A DNA stretch of 64,000 nucleotides from CALBZH01 sp964538515 (GTDB lineage: Bacteria; Desulfobacterota; Syntrophobacteria; Syntrophobacterales; Syntrophobacteraceae). Both the position numbers and the translations under genes were made by a program. Where the stretch lies: contig CAZIEW010000002.1 in NCBI GenBank assembly GCA_964538515.1, positions 62,001 through 126,000 on the forward strand. Direction: 5' to 3'. A model generated the notes under the pieces. That model was not told the origin of the DNA. It ran no database searches and worked only from the letters and a program-made list of their open reading frames with translations. Positions 8,385 to 15,842 of the stretch are shown one piece after another. Position 1 is the first letter of the stretch, and the number at the start of each line of letters is the position of its first letter.

Positions 8385-9425
8385 TTAGTGCGACTCTCCA
8401 TAAGCCAGGTCTTCCGCGGTCACCTTGTCTTTGAAGAACCGGTAAACCCAGGTCTGGTAGGCAATGACCACAGGCACGAAGGTCAAGGCAACCCCCAGCA
8501 TGATCTTGAGCGTCAGTGGACTCGACGAGGAGTTGTAGATCGTCATACTCCAAGCCGGATTAAGGCTTGACGGAAGCAGATTGGGATACAAGCCGGCAAC
8601 CCCGAACAGAGTGGCGCTCACAATAAGGGCGCTCGAGGCGAGCCAGGCCTTCCACCATTGGGACTTCCCGATGAAAATCCGAACGGCGAACAGGGATGCC
8701 ACCGTGATCACAGGGATGAGAATGATCGGAACCACATAGAGCATCGGGTTCTTGATGTAGTTGTCGTAAAGCTGGGTCGAAAAATAGGTGGACACCAGAA
8801 AGGCGACGGCGACCAGGGCCTCGACCAGCCAGAGCTTCCCTGCCAGAGAGGCTGCCCGCTCATGCATCTCACCGTCCGTCTTGATGGCAAGCCAGAGGGC
8901 GCCGTGCACCATGAACAAGATGACAAAGAAGACGCCGCCAAGCAGCCCGTATGGGTTCAGGAGTGTGAAGAGCGTCCCCTGGTAAATGCCGGCCTGGTCG
9001 ATGGGGATTCCCTTGAAAATATTGGCGAATGCCACGCCGAGCAGCAATGCCGGGAGAAAGCTTCCCAGAATGGCGAACGTATCCCACAGAGACCGCCACC
9101 TCGGGCTTTCGAGCTGTCCTCGGAACTCGATCGAAATGCCCCGCATGATCAGTGAAAAGAGCACGAGCATGAGAGCCGAATAGAGACCGCTGAACATCAC
9201 GGCATAGGTGGTGGGAAACGCTGCGAAGGTCACCCCGCCCGCCGTGATCAGCCAGACCTCGTTGCCATTCCAATACGGCCCCATCGCCGCATACGCGATC
9301 TGCTTGTCTTCTTCCGTCTTGGTCACGAATGGCATCAATGTTCCTATGCCGAGGTCGAATCCGTCCAACATGAAATAAACGGCCCAGAGCACACCCCACA
9401 GTATAAACCAGATCGATTCAAGCAT
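8385..9425 (-). CDS. cydB: Cytochrome bd ubiquinol oxidase subunit II
   Basis: A 346-residue integral membrane subunit with eight or so hydrophobic segments. It pairs with CydA to oxidise quinol and reduce oxygen without proton pumping. The diagnostic N-terminus is present (MLDGFDLGIG), followed by GNEVWLITAGGV. The start at 9425 has GAGGAGGG upstream. It follows cydA by 15 bases. No cydX-like small ORF was noted in the gap before sfsA. In a mainly anaerobic organism this oxidase most likely serves high-affinity oxygen removal. Confidence 0.96.
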   Translation of the reverse strand: MLESIWFILWGVLWAVYFMLDGFDLGIGTLMPFVTKTEEDKQIAYAAMGPYWNGNEVWLITAGGVTFAAFPTTYAVMFSGLYSALMLVLFSLIMRGISIEFRGQLESPRWRSLWDTFAILGSFLPALLLGVAFANIFKGIPIDQAGIYQGTLFTLLNPYGLLGGVFFVILFMVHGALWLAIKTDGEMHERAASLAGKLWLVEALVAVAFLVSTYFSTQLYDNYIKNPMLYVVPIILIPVITVASLFAVRIFIGKSQWWKAWLASSALIVSATLFGVAGLYPNLLPSSLNPAWSMTIYNSSSSPLTLKIMLGVALTFVPVVIAYQTWVYRFFKDKVTAEDLAYGESH

Positions 9426-9440
9426 CTCTCGTCCCTCCTC

Positions 9441-10766
9441 TCATTCGGTGGCCACGGGTGCAGCCACAGGAGCCGGCCCTTTGCGTGCATTGCTGATCAT
9501 GAGATAGAACGCGGCGGCTCCAAGCGCCGAGTAGACCAGGACGAAGGCAATCAGAGAGACCATGACCTGGCTCCCGTGGATGGGGGAAACCGCGTCGGCG
9601 GTCTTCATGACCCCATAGACCACCCAGGGCTGGCGCCCGACTTCGGCAAGGGTCCAGCCAGCTTCCAGAGCGATGTAGGGGAGCGGTATGGCATAGAGCA
9701 TTGCCTTGAGATAGCCCGGGCTTTCAAGAAGCTTGTTGCGCCGGAGCCATCCGTAAAGCGTGAGAGCCAGGAAGAGGAATCCCAAGGCCACCATGACCCG
9801 GAAGGAAATGAAACTGATGGCTACAGGTGGACGCAAGTCCTCAGGGAAATCTTTGAGACCCTTCACCGTGGCGTTGAAATCGTGGTAGGCCAGCATGCTC
9901 AGAGCACCGGGTATCTTTCCGAATTCCAAGAGGTTGCGCTGATTCTTTTCGTCTGGGACCACAAACAGATACTGGGGAGCGCTTTGGGTGGTCTCCCAGA
10001 GGGACTCCATGGCCGCCAGCTTCGTCGGCTGGGTTTCGGCCACCTTGGCCCCGTTGGCGTGCCCCTGAACCGCCTCGACAATGCTGAAGATGAGTGCAAA
10101 TGAGAGCGCAAGCCGAAATGACTTGGTGAAGAATTCGACTTCCCGTCGACGCAGCAGATGATACGCACTCACTCCCATGACGAAGAAGCCGGACAGGATG
10201 TACGCTCCGCTCACCGTGTGGATGAAGGCATGGATGGCAGACCCTTGGGTGATGATGGCCAGCAGGTCGTCCAGCTCGGCTCGTCCATTGCGAATGACGT
10301 AGCCCACCGGGTGCTGCATCCAGGCGTTGGCAATGAGGATCCATATGGCCGAGACATTGGATGCGATTGCCACCAGCCAGATGGTCACCGCGTGTGCCTT
10401 GGCCGAAAGCCTCTTCCATCCCAAGGCCCATACCGCAATGAAGGTCGATTCGAGGAAGAACGCAACCGAGGCCTCGATCGCAAGGAGCGAGCCGAAAATA
10501 TCTCCCACATACTGGCTGTAGCGGGACCAGTTGGTTCCGAACTGAAACTCCAGCGTGATCCCCGTCACCACGCCGATGGCAAAATTGATCAGAAAAATCT
10601 TTCCCCAGAAACGCGCCATCCGCTTATAAGTTTCATCGCCTGTCCGCACGTAGATCGTTTCCATGATTGCGAGCAAAATGGACAGGCCCAGTGTCAGCGG
10701 AACATAGAGAAAATGAAAAAACGTCGCGGCAGCGAACTGCAGCCTGGAAAGCAGCAGAACGTCCAT
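9441..10766 (-). CDS. cydA: Cytochrome bd ubiquinol oxidase subunit I
   Basis: A 441-residue multi-pass membrane subunit that carries the haems and the quinol site. It starts MDVLLLSRLQFAAATFFHFL, with the conserved His that ligates high-spin haem near residue 18, and continues FLFVPLTLG-like and TGITLEFQFGTNW. GRQPWVVYGVMKTADAVSP is the C-terminal signature. At 441 residues it is of the short Q-loop type, lacking the insertion seen in E. coli CydA. The ATG at 10766 has AGGAG upstream. A perfect 8-bp inverted repeat lies about 55 bases before the start and may control transcription. Confidence 0.96.
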   Translation of the reverse strand: MDVLLLSRLQFAAATFFHFLYVPLTLGLSILLAIMETIYVRTGDETYKRMARFWGKIFLINFAIGVVTGITLEFQFGTNWSRYSQYVGDIFGSLLAIEASVAFFLESTFIAVWALGWKRLSAKAHAVTIWLVAIASNVSAIWILIANAWMQHPVGYVIRNGRAELDDLLAIITQGSAIHAFIHTVSGAYILSGFFVMGVSAYHLLRRREVEFFTKSFRLALSFALIFSIVEAVQGHANGAKVAETQPTKLAAMESLWETTQSAPQYLFVVPDEKNQRNLLEFGKIPGALSMLAYHDFNATVKGLKDFPEDLRPPVAISFISFRVMVALGFLFLALTLYGWLRRNKLLESPGYLKAMLYAIPLPYIALEAGWTLAEVGRQPWVVYGVMKTADAVSPIHGSQVMVSLIAFVLVYSALGAAAFYLMISNARKGPAPVAAPVATE

Positions 10767-10818
10767 GGCTTACTCCTCCCTCTTCCCGGAACCACTCTCG
10801 AACCGACTTGTACAACGT

Positions 10819-10838
10819 GGCGAATGTTATCATTCGCC
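10819..10838. promoter_or_regulatory. Perfect 8-bp inverted repeat upstream of cydAB (operator candidate)
   Basis: GGCGAATG-TTAT-CATTCGCC lies in the cydA leader about 53 bases before the start codon. Symmetry, spacing and position suit a dimeric repressor or activator site. It does not match the FNR (TTGAT-N4-ATCAA) or Rex consensus, so the regulator is unknown. Confidence 0.5.
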
Positions 10839-10922
10839 CCTTCAGGGGCAGGGGGTGTTGAAGCTGTCGCAGAACAAGGATCTTTCGGATGTCATGACAC
10901 CCCTCTGCCCCCCTGAAGGGGG
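10837..10922. repeat. Pair of G/C-rich palindromes in inverted orientation upstream of cydAB
   Basis: CCCCTTCAGGGG at 10837-10848 and CCCCCTGAAGGGGG at 10909-10922 are each nearly self-complementary. Together with adjoining CAGGGGGTG and CACCCCTCTG they form a larger imperfect inverted repeat of about 24-base arms, 38 bases apart. The second copy could be the hairpin at the end of the dfx transcript, though it lacks a T-run. It could also be a dispersed repeat element. Confidence 0.4.
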
Positions 10923-10973
10923 AATTGACTGGTCAACCTAGCTTAGGACTTTCGCCGAAACGGGCTAGAGGGA

Positions 10974-11348
10974 TCACGCTTTCCAAAGGCCATGAAGGTT
11001 GCAGTATTCCCTGGCAACGACTTTGTCGGCCTTGACGCAAAACTCGGCCTCGGGCGTTTGGCCCGGGTAGAGGAACTGACGATAGACCTGATCGCCTGCG
11101 ATGAGCTCGACCCATTCGATGTAGTGCTTCTCCTCCATGGGATGGGCCACACTACCGACCTTGACCTTGTAGCCGTTTGCCGTCTTTTCAATCACCGGGA
11201 CGTGCTTTTCCTTCGCCGCATCGACGGTGTTTTCGACAAAAAGCTTCATCGGTTGGCCGCAGCAAACCAGCTCTCCTCCGCCAGCGTGGAGAACATCAAC
11301 GATGTTGCCGCACAGTTCACACTTGTAGACCTGGAGCTTCTCAGCCAT
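10974..11348 (-). CDS. dfx: Desulfoferrodoxin (superoxide reductase, 2Fe type)
   Basis: A 124-residue cytosolic enzyme reducing superoxide to peroxide without making oxygen, typical of anaerobes. The N-terminal desulforedoxin centre is complete (C10, C13, C29, C30, in CELC and CC). The catalytic Fe(His4Cys) ligands are H49, H69, H75, C116 and H119, with E47 and K48 beside the site. These positions match my memory of the classical family numbering. The ATG at 11348 has AAAGGA upstream. It is the last gene of a three-gene minus-strand operon with a flavodoxin, a plausible electron donor. Confidence 0.97.
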   Translation of the reverse strand: MAEKLQVYKCELCGNIVDVLHAGGGELVCCGQPMKLFVENTVDAAKEKHVPVIEKTANGYKVKVGSVAHPMEEKHYIEWVELIAGDQVYRQFLYPGQTPEAEFCVKADKVVAREYCNLHGLWKA

Positions 11349-11443
11349 GGTTTGTCCTTTCGTTGGGGTTTGTGACAGCTCTCTCACCTTGACGCATATT
11401 GCCCGTAGATCAACGACCGCGGCATGAACGACAACAAGGGCCA

Positions 11444-11881
11444 TCAGGCCAGCTTGTCCGCGATTTCCCTTCCATAGTCTTGGGCCATTTTGACGCCGCC
11501 ACCCAGAGAGGCGTTCTTGAGGCGCAGGGGCCCGTTAACCATATTCATTTTGTAGATGTGCTGCATCGTGTCGAAAATGCGACCCGGCGCTTCTCCGCTC
11601 CAGCCGAAAGCCCCAAAGGCACCCCCGACCTTTCCTTCGAGGTTCAGTTTCTCAAGCCCAAACAAAAACGTTTTCATGGTCTGCAGCATTTCACCATGGT
11701 AGGTAGCCGCTCCAAGCACCACGGCATCGAACGCCGACAGGTCCAGACCCTGCTTTTCGACGTCGTTGATGTTGACGGTCGTGACATCCACGCCCTTGAA
11801 GCGCATTCCCTCTGAGATCAAATTCGCGATTTCCTTGGTCTGATTGGTCCGTGTGGCATACACAACGATTGCTTTGGCCAT
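11444..11881 (-). CDS. Flavodoxin
   Basis: A 145-residue FMN protein with the flavodoxin fold. The phosphate-binding loop is YATRTNQTKEIA (residues 8-19), the second loop is LGAATYHGEM and the third is AFGAFGWSGEAPG, which resembles the flavodoxin module of A-type flavoproteins. It is therefore an electron carrier in the cytosol. It is 21 bases downstream of the small unknown gene and upstream of dfx, suggesting a role in oxygen or superoxide reduction. The start ATG at 11881 has GAGAGGAGA upstream. Confidence 0.93.
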   Translation of the reverse strand: MAKAIVVYATRTNQTKEIANLISEGMRFKGVDVTTVNINDVEKQGLDLSAFDAVVLGAATYHGEMLQTMKTFLFGLEKLNLEGKVGGAFGAFGWSGEAPGRIFDTMQHIYKMNMVNGPLRLKNASLGGGVKMAQDYGREIADKLA

Positions 11882-11902
11882 TGCAGATCTCCTCTCAGCT
11901 TT

Positions 11903-12187
11903 TCAAGAAATAACCTTTCCCCCGGGCGAAGCGTTGAGTGGCCACGCACCGTCCGCAGCCATCAGGCTCTGTCCTTCCTTTGCTTCCGGCGACCACCAGC
12001 CCTTCCGCACGTGGACGTCCCGTTCCTTTTCAGCCGCCCTCTTGATCTTGAAAGCGGCATCTCGAACGATCCCGAAGACAACGCCACAGCCGTCGTCCTC
12101 CCTCAGAGCGTCCCCCTCGTCGGCTAGGCGGGTCATTCGCTCTACAAGATCCAACGTCTTTTGCAGCATTTCGTTGCACGGTCTCAT
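11903..12187 (-). CDS. Small protein of unknown function in flavodoxin-desulfoferrodoxin operon
   Basis: About 94 residues. The N-terminal half is helical (MRPCNEMLQKTLDLVERM) with a Cys at residue 4, followed by GCGVVFGIVRDAAFKIKR and a hydrophilic C-terminus. No membrane segment or known motif was recognised. The ATG at 12187 was chosen because AGGAG sits 10 bases upstream; an ATG 9 bases earlier is too close to that site, and a TTG at 12265 would extend it by 26 residues. It is the first gene of the redox operon, so a role in oxidative stress is an inference from position. Confidence 0.65.
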   Translation of the reverse strand: MRPCNEMLQKTLDLVERMTRLADEGDALREDDGCGVVFGIVRDAAFKIKRAAEKERDVHVRKGWWSPEAKEGQSLMAADGAWPLNASPGGKVIS

Positions 12188-12247
12188 GGGCGGCATGCTC
12201 CTGGGGGCAAGCGTTGTCAAATCCTGCTGTGACTTCGCCCTTACAAA

Positions 12248-12265
12248 GAACAAAGACCGTACCAA
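12248..12265 (-). promoter_or_regulatory. Candidate sigma-54 promoter for the redox operon
   Basis: On the minus strand TTGGTACG-N4-TTGTT resembles the -24/-12 consensus TTGGCACG-N4-TTGCW. The GG at -24 is intact, but the -12 GC is GT. It is about 60 bases before the start at 12187 and downstream of a gene for a sigma-54 activator. The -12 mismatch keeps confidence low. Confidence 0.3.
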
Positions 12266-12439
12266 GCTGACCCGATAGGCTCTTCTACACTGAATTTTCT
12301 AGAGAATTTATCATGTTACCCGAAAGTCCACGGCGAGGATTCGCCGACTCCGGGATACATGGAACCGGGATCTTGAGACACTTCTGGAAAGGATGCCGTT
12401 AGGGCGCGTGCGCGAGAAAAGCTATTCATTGAACGGTGT

Positions 12440-12498
12440 TGTCGGCCAAAACCGACACGGTGACTGTTTCAATTTTGAAATTGGGACACTTTTGTCTC
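12440..12498. promoter_or_regulatory. Cluster of inverted repeats, candidate enhancer sites for the adjacent sigma-54 regulator
   Basis: TGTCGG-N6-CCGACA (12440-12457) and CAATTT-TG-AAATTG (12470-12483) are perfect. GGGACA-CTTT-TGTCTC (12483-12498) is nearly perfect and overlaps the regulator's stop codon. A half-site TGAGACA recurs at 12374. They lie about 180-250 bases upstream of the candidate sigma-54 promoter, a normal enhancer distance. The rest of the 12188-12496 spacer holds no coding signal. Confidence 0.4.
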
Positions 12499-13828
12499 AT
12501 GAAACATAGGAATCGTCCAGGAACCTGTAAAGGGTTGCGCGACTGACTCCCAAAATACGAGCGGCCTTGGCCTTGTTTCCTCCGCTCTCTTTCAAGGCTG
12601 CCGCGACGGTATCCGATGCCAGTTTGCGAGGGGGACCGGGCAGTGCATGCCCGCGCTCTGCCTGCTGCAGCTCCATGGGCAGGTCGCGGACCTGGATCAG
12701 GCTGCCCCTGGACTTGACAAGAGCGAAGTGAACCGCATTTTGAAGCTCTCGAACGTTGCCTGGCCAGGCATAATCCATCATCAGTGAAACCGCATCCGTG
12801 GATATGCCCGCGGATTTCTGGCCGAGCTTCTTGGCCTCCTCGATAAAATGAGAGGCCAATAGAGGGATGTCATTACGCCTTTCACGCAACGGAGGAAGAG
12901 ACAGCGGGACCACACACAGCCGGTAATAGAGGTCTTCGCGAAAATGACTCAGCTCCACTTCCCGCTTCAGGTCCTTGTTGGAAGCACTGATCACCCGGGC
13001 ATCGAGGTGGATGGTCCGCTCTCCGCCCACCCGCTCGAAAGTCCATTCCTGAAGAACACGCAGGAGCTTCACCTGCATAGCCTTGGGCAGCTCGGCGACC
13101 TCGTCCAGGAATATCGTACCCCCCTGAGCCAGCTCAAATCGGCCTTTCTTGTCTCGGATCGCCCCCGAGAACGCTCCCTTGACGTGGCCGAACAGCTCGC
13201 TTTCGAGTAACCCTTCCGGAAGAGCGCCGCAGTTGACCGGAACGAAAGGCCGCCCGGCACGACGGCTCTCGTTGTGAATCGCGGCCGCGACCAGCTCCTT
13301 ACCGGTTCCGGTCTCCCCGTGGATGTGGATGGGGTAGTCGTTGCTGGCCAAGTCCCGGATTTGCTCGAAGAGCTGCAACATCTTGTGGTCTCGGCCAACG
13401 ATTCCCGAAAAGCTGTTGATTTCACCGAGACGGATCCTCAGTCCATCAAGGTCTGTGGTATCGCGAAACGCCGCGAGCACACCGACGAAGCACCCTCCTT
13501 CGTCCGTCATACCCGTTACGGACATCTCGAGCCGCTTCAGATCCCCGCTCCGGGTGACCACGTTTACGGGATACGATACGTGAGTGAGGTCATCGGGAGT
13601 GTGGCCGCAGAAGGAGCAACGGTCACCGCAAAACGGCGATCCAAACACTGCATGGCAATCCCGGCCAATGACTTCCGATCGTGAATAACCGGTCAGCTCC
13701 TCGGCGGCACGATTGAAGAAAAAGATCCGCCGGTTCTTGTCGTGGGCGATGATGCCTTCCATCAGATTGTCGAGAATCTGCTCGAGATTGCGCTTGTCCG
13801 CAAGAAGGCTATCCAGAGTGGAATCCAT
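12497..13828 (-). CDS. PAS-domain sigma-54-dependent transcriptional activator
   Basis: About 443 residues in three parts. A PAS domain (residues about 15-125) contains a four-Cys cluster (near residues 58, 67, 71 and 74, including CGDRCSFC). The AAA+ domain has Walker A GETGTGKE, the sigma-54 contact loop GAFSGA (GAFTGA in most relatives; nucleotides 13160-13177), GGTIFLDEVAELP and the WPGNVRELQNAV block. A Fis-type helix-turn-helix follows (NKAKAARILGVSRATLYRFL). There is no receiver domain, so the signal is sensed by the PAS part; the cysteines suggest a redox, metal or Fe-S sensor. The ATG at 13828 was preferred to the GTG at 13837. Its likely targets are the flavodoxin-desulfoferrodoxin operon just downstream. 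Confidence 0.92.
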   Translation of the reverse strand: MDSTLDSLLADKRNLEQILDNLMEGIIAHDKNRRIFFFNRAAEELTGYSRSEVIGRDCHAVFGSPFCGDRCSFCGHTPDDLTHVSYPVNVVTRSGDLKRLEMSVTGMTDEGGCFVGVLAAFRDTTDLDGLRIRLGEINSFSGIVGRDHKMLQLFEQIRDLASNDYPIHIHGETGTGKELVAAAIHNESRRAGRPFVPVNCGALPEGLLESELFGHVKGAFSGAIRDKKGRFELAQGGTIFLDEVAELPKAMQVKLLRVLQEWTFERVGGERTIHLDARVISASNKDLKREVELSHFREDLYYRLCVVPLSLPPLRERRNDIPLLASHFIEEAKKLGQKSAGISTDAVSLMMDYAWPGNVRELQNAVHFALVKSRGSLIQVRDLPMELQQAERGHALPGPPRKLASDTVAAALKESGGNKAKAARILGVSRATLYRFLDDSYVS

Positions 13829-13922
13829 TGTGATCACCAGGCGTACTCGTCCGATCGAAGAAGCGGTCAGAGCGTTACCGCGAATGAGAAGATCGAAAAT
13901 CGGGCAGAAAACCGACCTTGCT

Positions 13923-14525
13923 CTATTGGCTGCCCTCCTTTTCGGGCGTTACGGACATCTGCGGGACGGCAGGAGATGAGAGCTTCTCGAACCCCTGAGG
14001 CACCTCGAACAACCCGTCATCGACGGTCCCTTCCTTGATGTTCTTGTACTCCATCACGGACTCTGAATCCTGCACCTTGATCGGGAAAGACAGCTTCTTG
14101 GACACCCAGTAGGTGGCCTTTTCTCCTTCTTCCACGAGCTCGAACTTTTTGCAGGGGTACCCGGCAACCGTTTCTTCACCCACCAGTTTGCCAAGCTTCT
14201 CACTCTCAGGCGTCCACACCTCGAATGCCTGGCCCTGGGATTCGTACGGAATTTCCATATAGCTCTTGTCTTCCGACGTGAGCATCCAGGTCACCCCTTT
14301 GTCGGGACGAATGATCAAGACTTGCTTCTCATCCCCTTCCTCAATCTCCTGGCGTACCTTCTGGCCTTTGACGAACACCTTCCCGACGATTTCATCCTCG
14401 CCCTTCGACTTGACGACAAAATCGGCCGAGAAATCAGCTGCAAAACAGCCTGTCCCGAACGCCCCCAGAACCAGCCCCGCGATGAACATCGACCCAAAAA
14501 CCAGCGACCAACCCGCCTTGCTCAT
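13923..14525 (-). CDS. Exported DUF4412/LolA-like protein
   Basis: A 200-residue protein with a signal peptide (MSKAGWSLVFGSMFIAGLVL, cleavage probably after CFA-A near residue 30). The mature part is predicted beta-rich: ADFVVKSKGEDEIVGKVFVK, then IIRPDKGVTWML, AGYPCKKFELV and a final DDGLFEVPQGFEKL. This layout resembles DUF4412 and LolA-like outer-membrane lipid-binding proteins, which share the FxxPxGFxK ending. Function in this organism is unknown. The upstream gap holds the divergent yggT operon promoter region. Confidence 0.75.
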   Translation of the reverse strand: MSKAGWSLVFGSMFIAGLVLGAFGTGCFAADFSADFVVKSKGEDEIVGKVFVKGQKVRQEIEEGDEKQVLIIRPDKGVTWMLTSEDKSYMEIPYESQGQAFEVWTPESEKLGKLVGEETVAGYPCKKFELVEEGEKATYWVSKKLSFPIKVQDSESVMEYKNIKEGTVDDGLFEVPQGFEKLSSPAVPQMSVTPEKEGSQ

Positions 14526-14607
14526 TTTCCAGACCCTTTCTATGTATAAGGTAAGTCAAGTAAGGATCGCACTGTAACGTGGCTCCGAAAGGGATGTCAA
14601 TGGCGAA

Positions 14608-14628
14608 AACCCTGGATCGATCAGGGTT
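14608..14628. promoter_or_regulatory. Perfect 7-bp inverted repeat in a divergent promoter region
   Basis: AACCCTG-GATCGAT-CAGGGTT lies between the divergent exported-protein gene and the yggT operon, about 45 bases before a possible -35 element. It is an operator candidate; no regulator is known. Confidence 0.4.
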
Positions 14629-14669
14629 GAGGCGGCTTGAATGCGATCTGACAGTTGGGGGAGTTCAGG

Positions 14670-14698
14670 TTGACAGTGGAGCATAAAACCAGTAGGTT
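14670..14698 (+). promoter_or_regulatory. Possible sigma-70-type promoter for the yggT operon
   Basis: TTGACA (14670-14675), a 17-base spacer and TAGGTT (14693-14698) lie about 100 bases before yggT. The -35 is perfect and the -10 is poor. Confidence 0.4.
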
Positions 14699-14801
14699 TT
14701 CGCTCCGAAAGAAAGGGTTGAGGTCCACACTCGTCTGGACCGCCTGGCCGAGGAATCGGCTGGTCTTTGGTGACAGGATCTTCCTGAGAAAGAACGAGAC
14801 C

Positions 14802-15110
14802 ATGTTTATCGTGCAAAACTTCTTCGCGGCACTCGCCGTTGTCATTGACTTGGTGCTCACGGCCTACTTTTACATTGTCATCGCGCGCGCGATCCTCTCT
14901 TGGGTGAACCCAGACCCCTACAATCCCATCGTGCGGTTTCTTTACAACGTGACCGAGCCCGTCCTGCGAATCATTCGCAGGCGCATTCCGGCAGTCTATG
15001 GGGGCGTGGACTTTGCCCCCATGATCGTCATCCTGGCCATTTATTTCCTTCAGCGTTTTCTTGTGCCCTCGATCGCCGGTATCGGAATGCGAATGGGAAT
15101 GGGAATGTAG
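14802..15110 (+). CDS. yggT: YggT family membrane protein
   Basis: A 102-residue inner-membrane protein with two hydrophobic segments and the family core: YFYIVIARAILSWVNPDPYN followed by VTEPVLRIIRRRIP and FAPMIVILAIYFLQRF. YggT proteins are linked to cell division, shape or osmotic tolerance, often beside divIVA-like genes as here. The C-terminus is an odd Met/Gly run (GMRMGMGM) from a short nucleotide repeat. The ATG at 14802 starts right at the family homology; the frame is open upstream to 14655. It is the first gene of a long plus-strand operon. Confidence 0.93.
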   Translation: MFIVQNFFAALAVVIDLVLTAYFYIVIARAILSWVNPDPYNPIVRFLYNVTEPVLRIIRRRIPAVYGGVDFAPMIVILAIYFLQRFLVPSIAGIGMRMGMGM

Positions 15111-15127
15111 GCCAAAAGGAACCCCTG

Positions 15128-15625
15128 ATGGACCCGGTCGCCGCCGAGCTTCAACATGTCGAATTCCGCAAGCGCCTTTGGGGATATGATCCCCACGAGG
15201 TGGACCTTGCCCTTCAGCATGCAGTGGATCAGATTCAAGCCCTCAAGGTGGAAGCCGCCGGCCTGCGCAAGGATTTCCACGAACTGGAGCGCGAGCTCAG
15301 GGAATACAAGGAGCGCGAGAAGACCATTCGCAACGTGCTCTTGAGCGCCCACAAGACCGCCGAGCAAATGAAGGCGAATGCGGAGAAGGAAGCCAAGCTC
15401 ATCATTTCTGACGGTGAGATGAAGGCGGAGAAGGTCCTCCAGGATGCCCACCAGCGTTTGGCGCAGCTCCATGAGGACATCGCGGAGCTCAAACGCCAGA
15501 GGATTCAGTTGGAAACCAAGCTCCGATCGACGATCGAGGCCTACCAGCAGATGCTGGACATGCAAAAGGAAGACGAAAAGGACAGCACCTCGGAGCCCGG
15601 CAAGGTCAAGACCATGAACCGTTGA
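15128..15625 (+). CDS. divIVA: DivIVA-domain coiled-coil protein
   Basis: A 165-residue protein. The first 60 residues match the DivIVA membrane-curvature domain (EFRKRLWGYDPHEVDLALQH). The rest is a long charged coiled coil (LKVEAAGLRKDFHELERELR onward) to about residue 150 with a hydrophilic tail. DivIVA proteins localise to curved or polar membranes and organise division or growth machinery. It starts 17 bases after yggT with AAGGA upstream, a common pairing. Confidence 0.9.
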   Translation: MDPVAAELQHVEFRKRLWGYDPHEVDLALQHAVDQIQALKVEAAGLRKDFHELERELREYKEREKTIRNVLLSAHKTAEQMKANAEKEAKLIISDGEMKAEKVLQDAHQRLAQLHEDIAELKRQRIQLETKLRSTIEAYQQMLDMQKEDEKDSTSEPGKVKTMNR

Positions 15626-15650
15626 ACAAAACCCAGCATGGAGAGAGACC

Positions 15651-15824
15651 ATGAGCATCAGCCAACAGCTTCTTGAAATCCTTGCCTGCCCGGTCTGCAA
15701 AGGCTCGATCGAATTGACGCCTTCCGAAGACGGGCTGATCTGTCACCGGTGCAAGCTTCTCTACGAGATCCGGGACGGCATTCCCATCATGCTCAAGGAA
15801 GAAGCGAAACCCCTTCAGGGCTGA
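15651..15824 (+). CDS. Trm112-family small zinc-ribbon protein
   Basis: A 57-residue protein. It has the Trm112/YcaR pattern: LLEILACPVCKGSIEL, a second Cys pair CHRCK and the ending YEIRDGIPIML. Members bind zinc and some activate methyltransferases; bacterial versions often sit beside lipopolysaccharide genes, and a heptose kinase follows here. The ATG at 15651 has GAGAGAG upstream. It lies between the DivIVA gene and the kinase with short gaps, so it is part of the operon. Confidence 0.9.
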   Translation: MSISQQLLEILACPVCKGSIELTPSEDGLICHRCKLLYEIRDGIPIMLKEEAKPLQG

Positions 15825-15842
15825 GCCGCGGATCACGCACCC

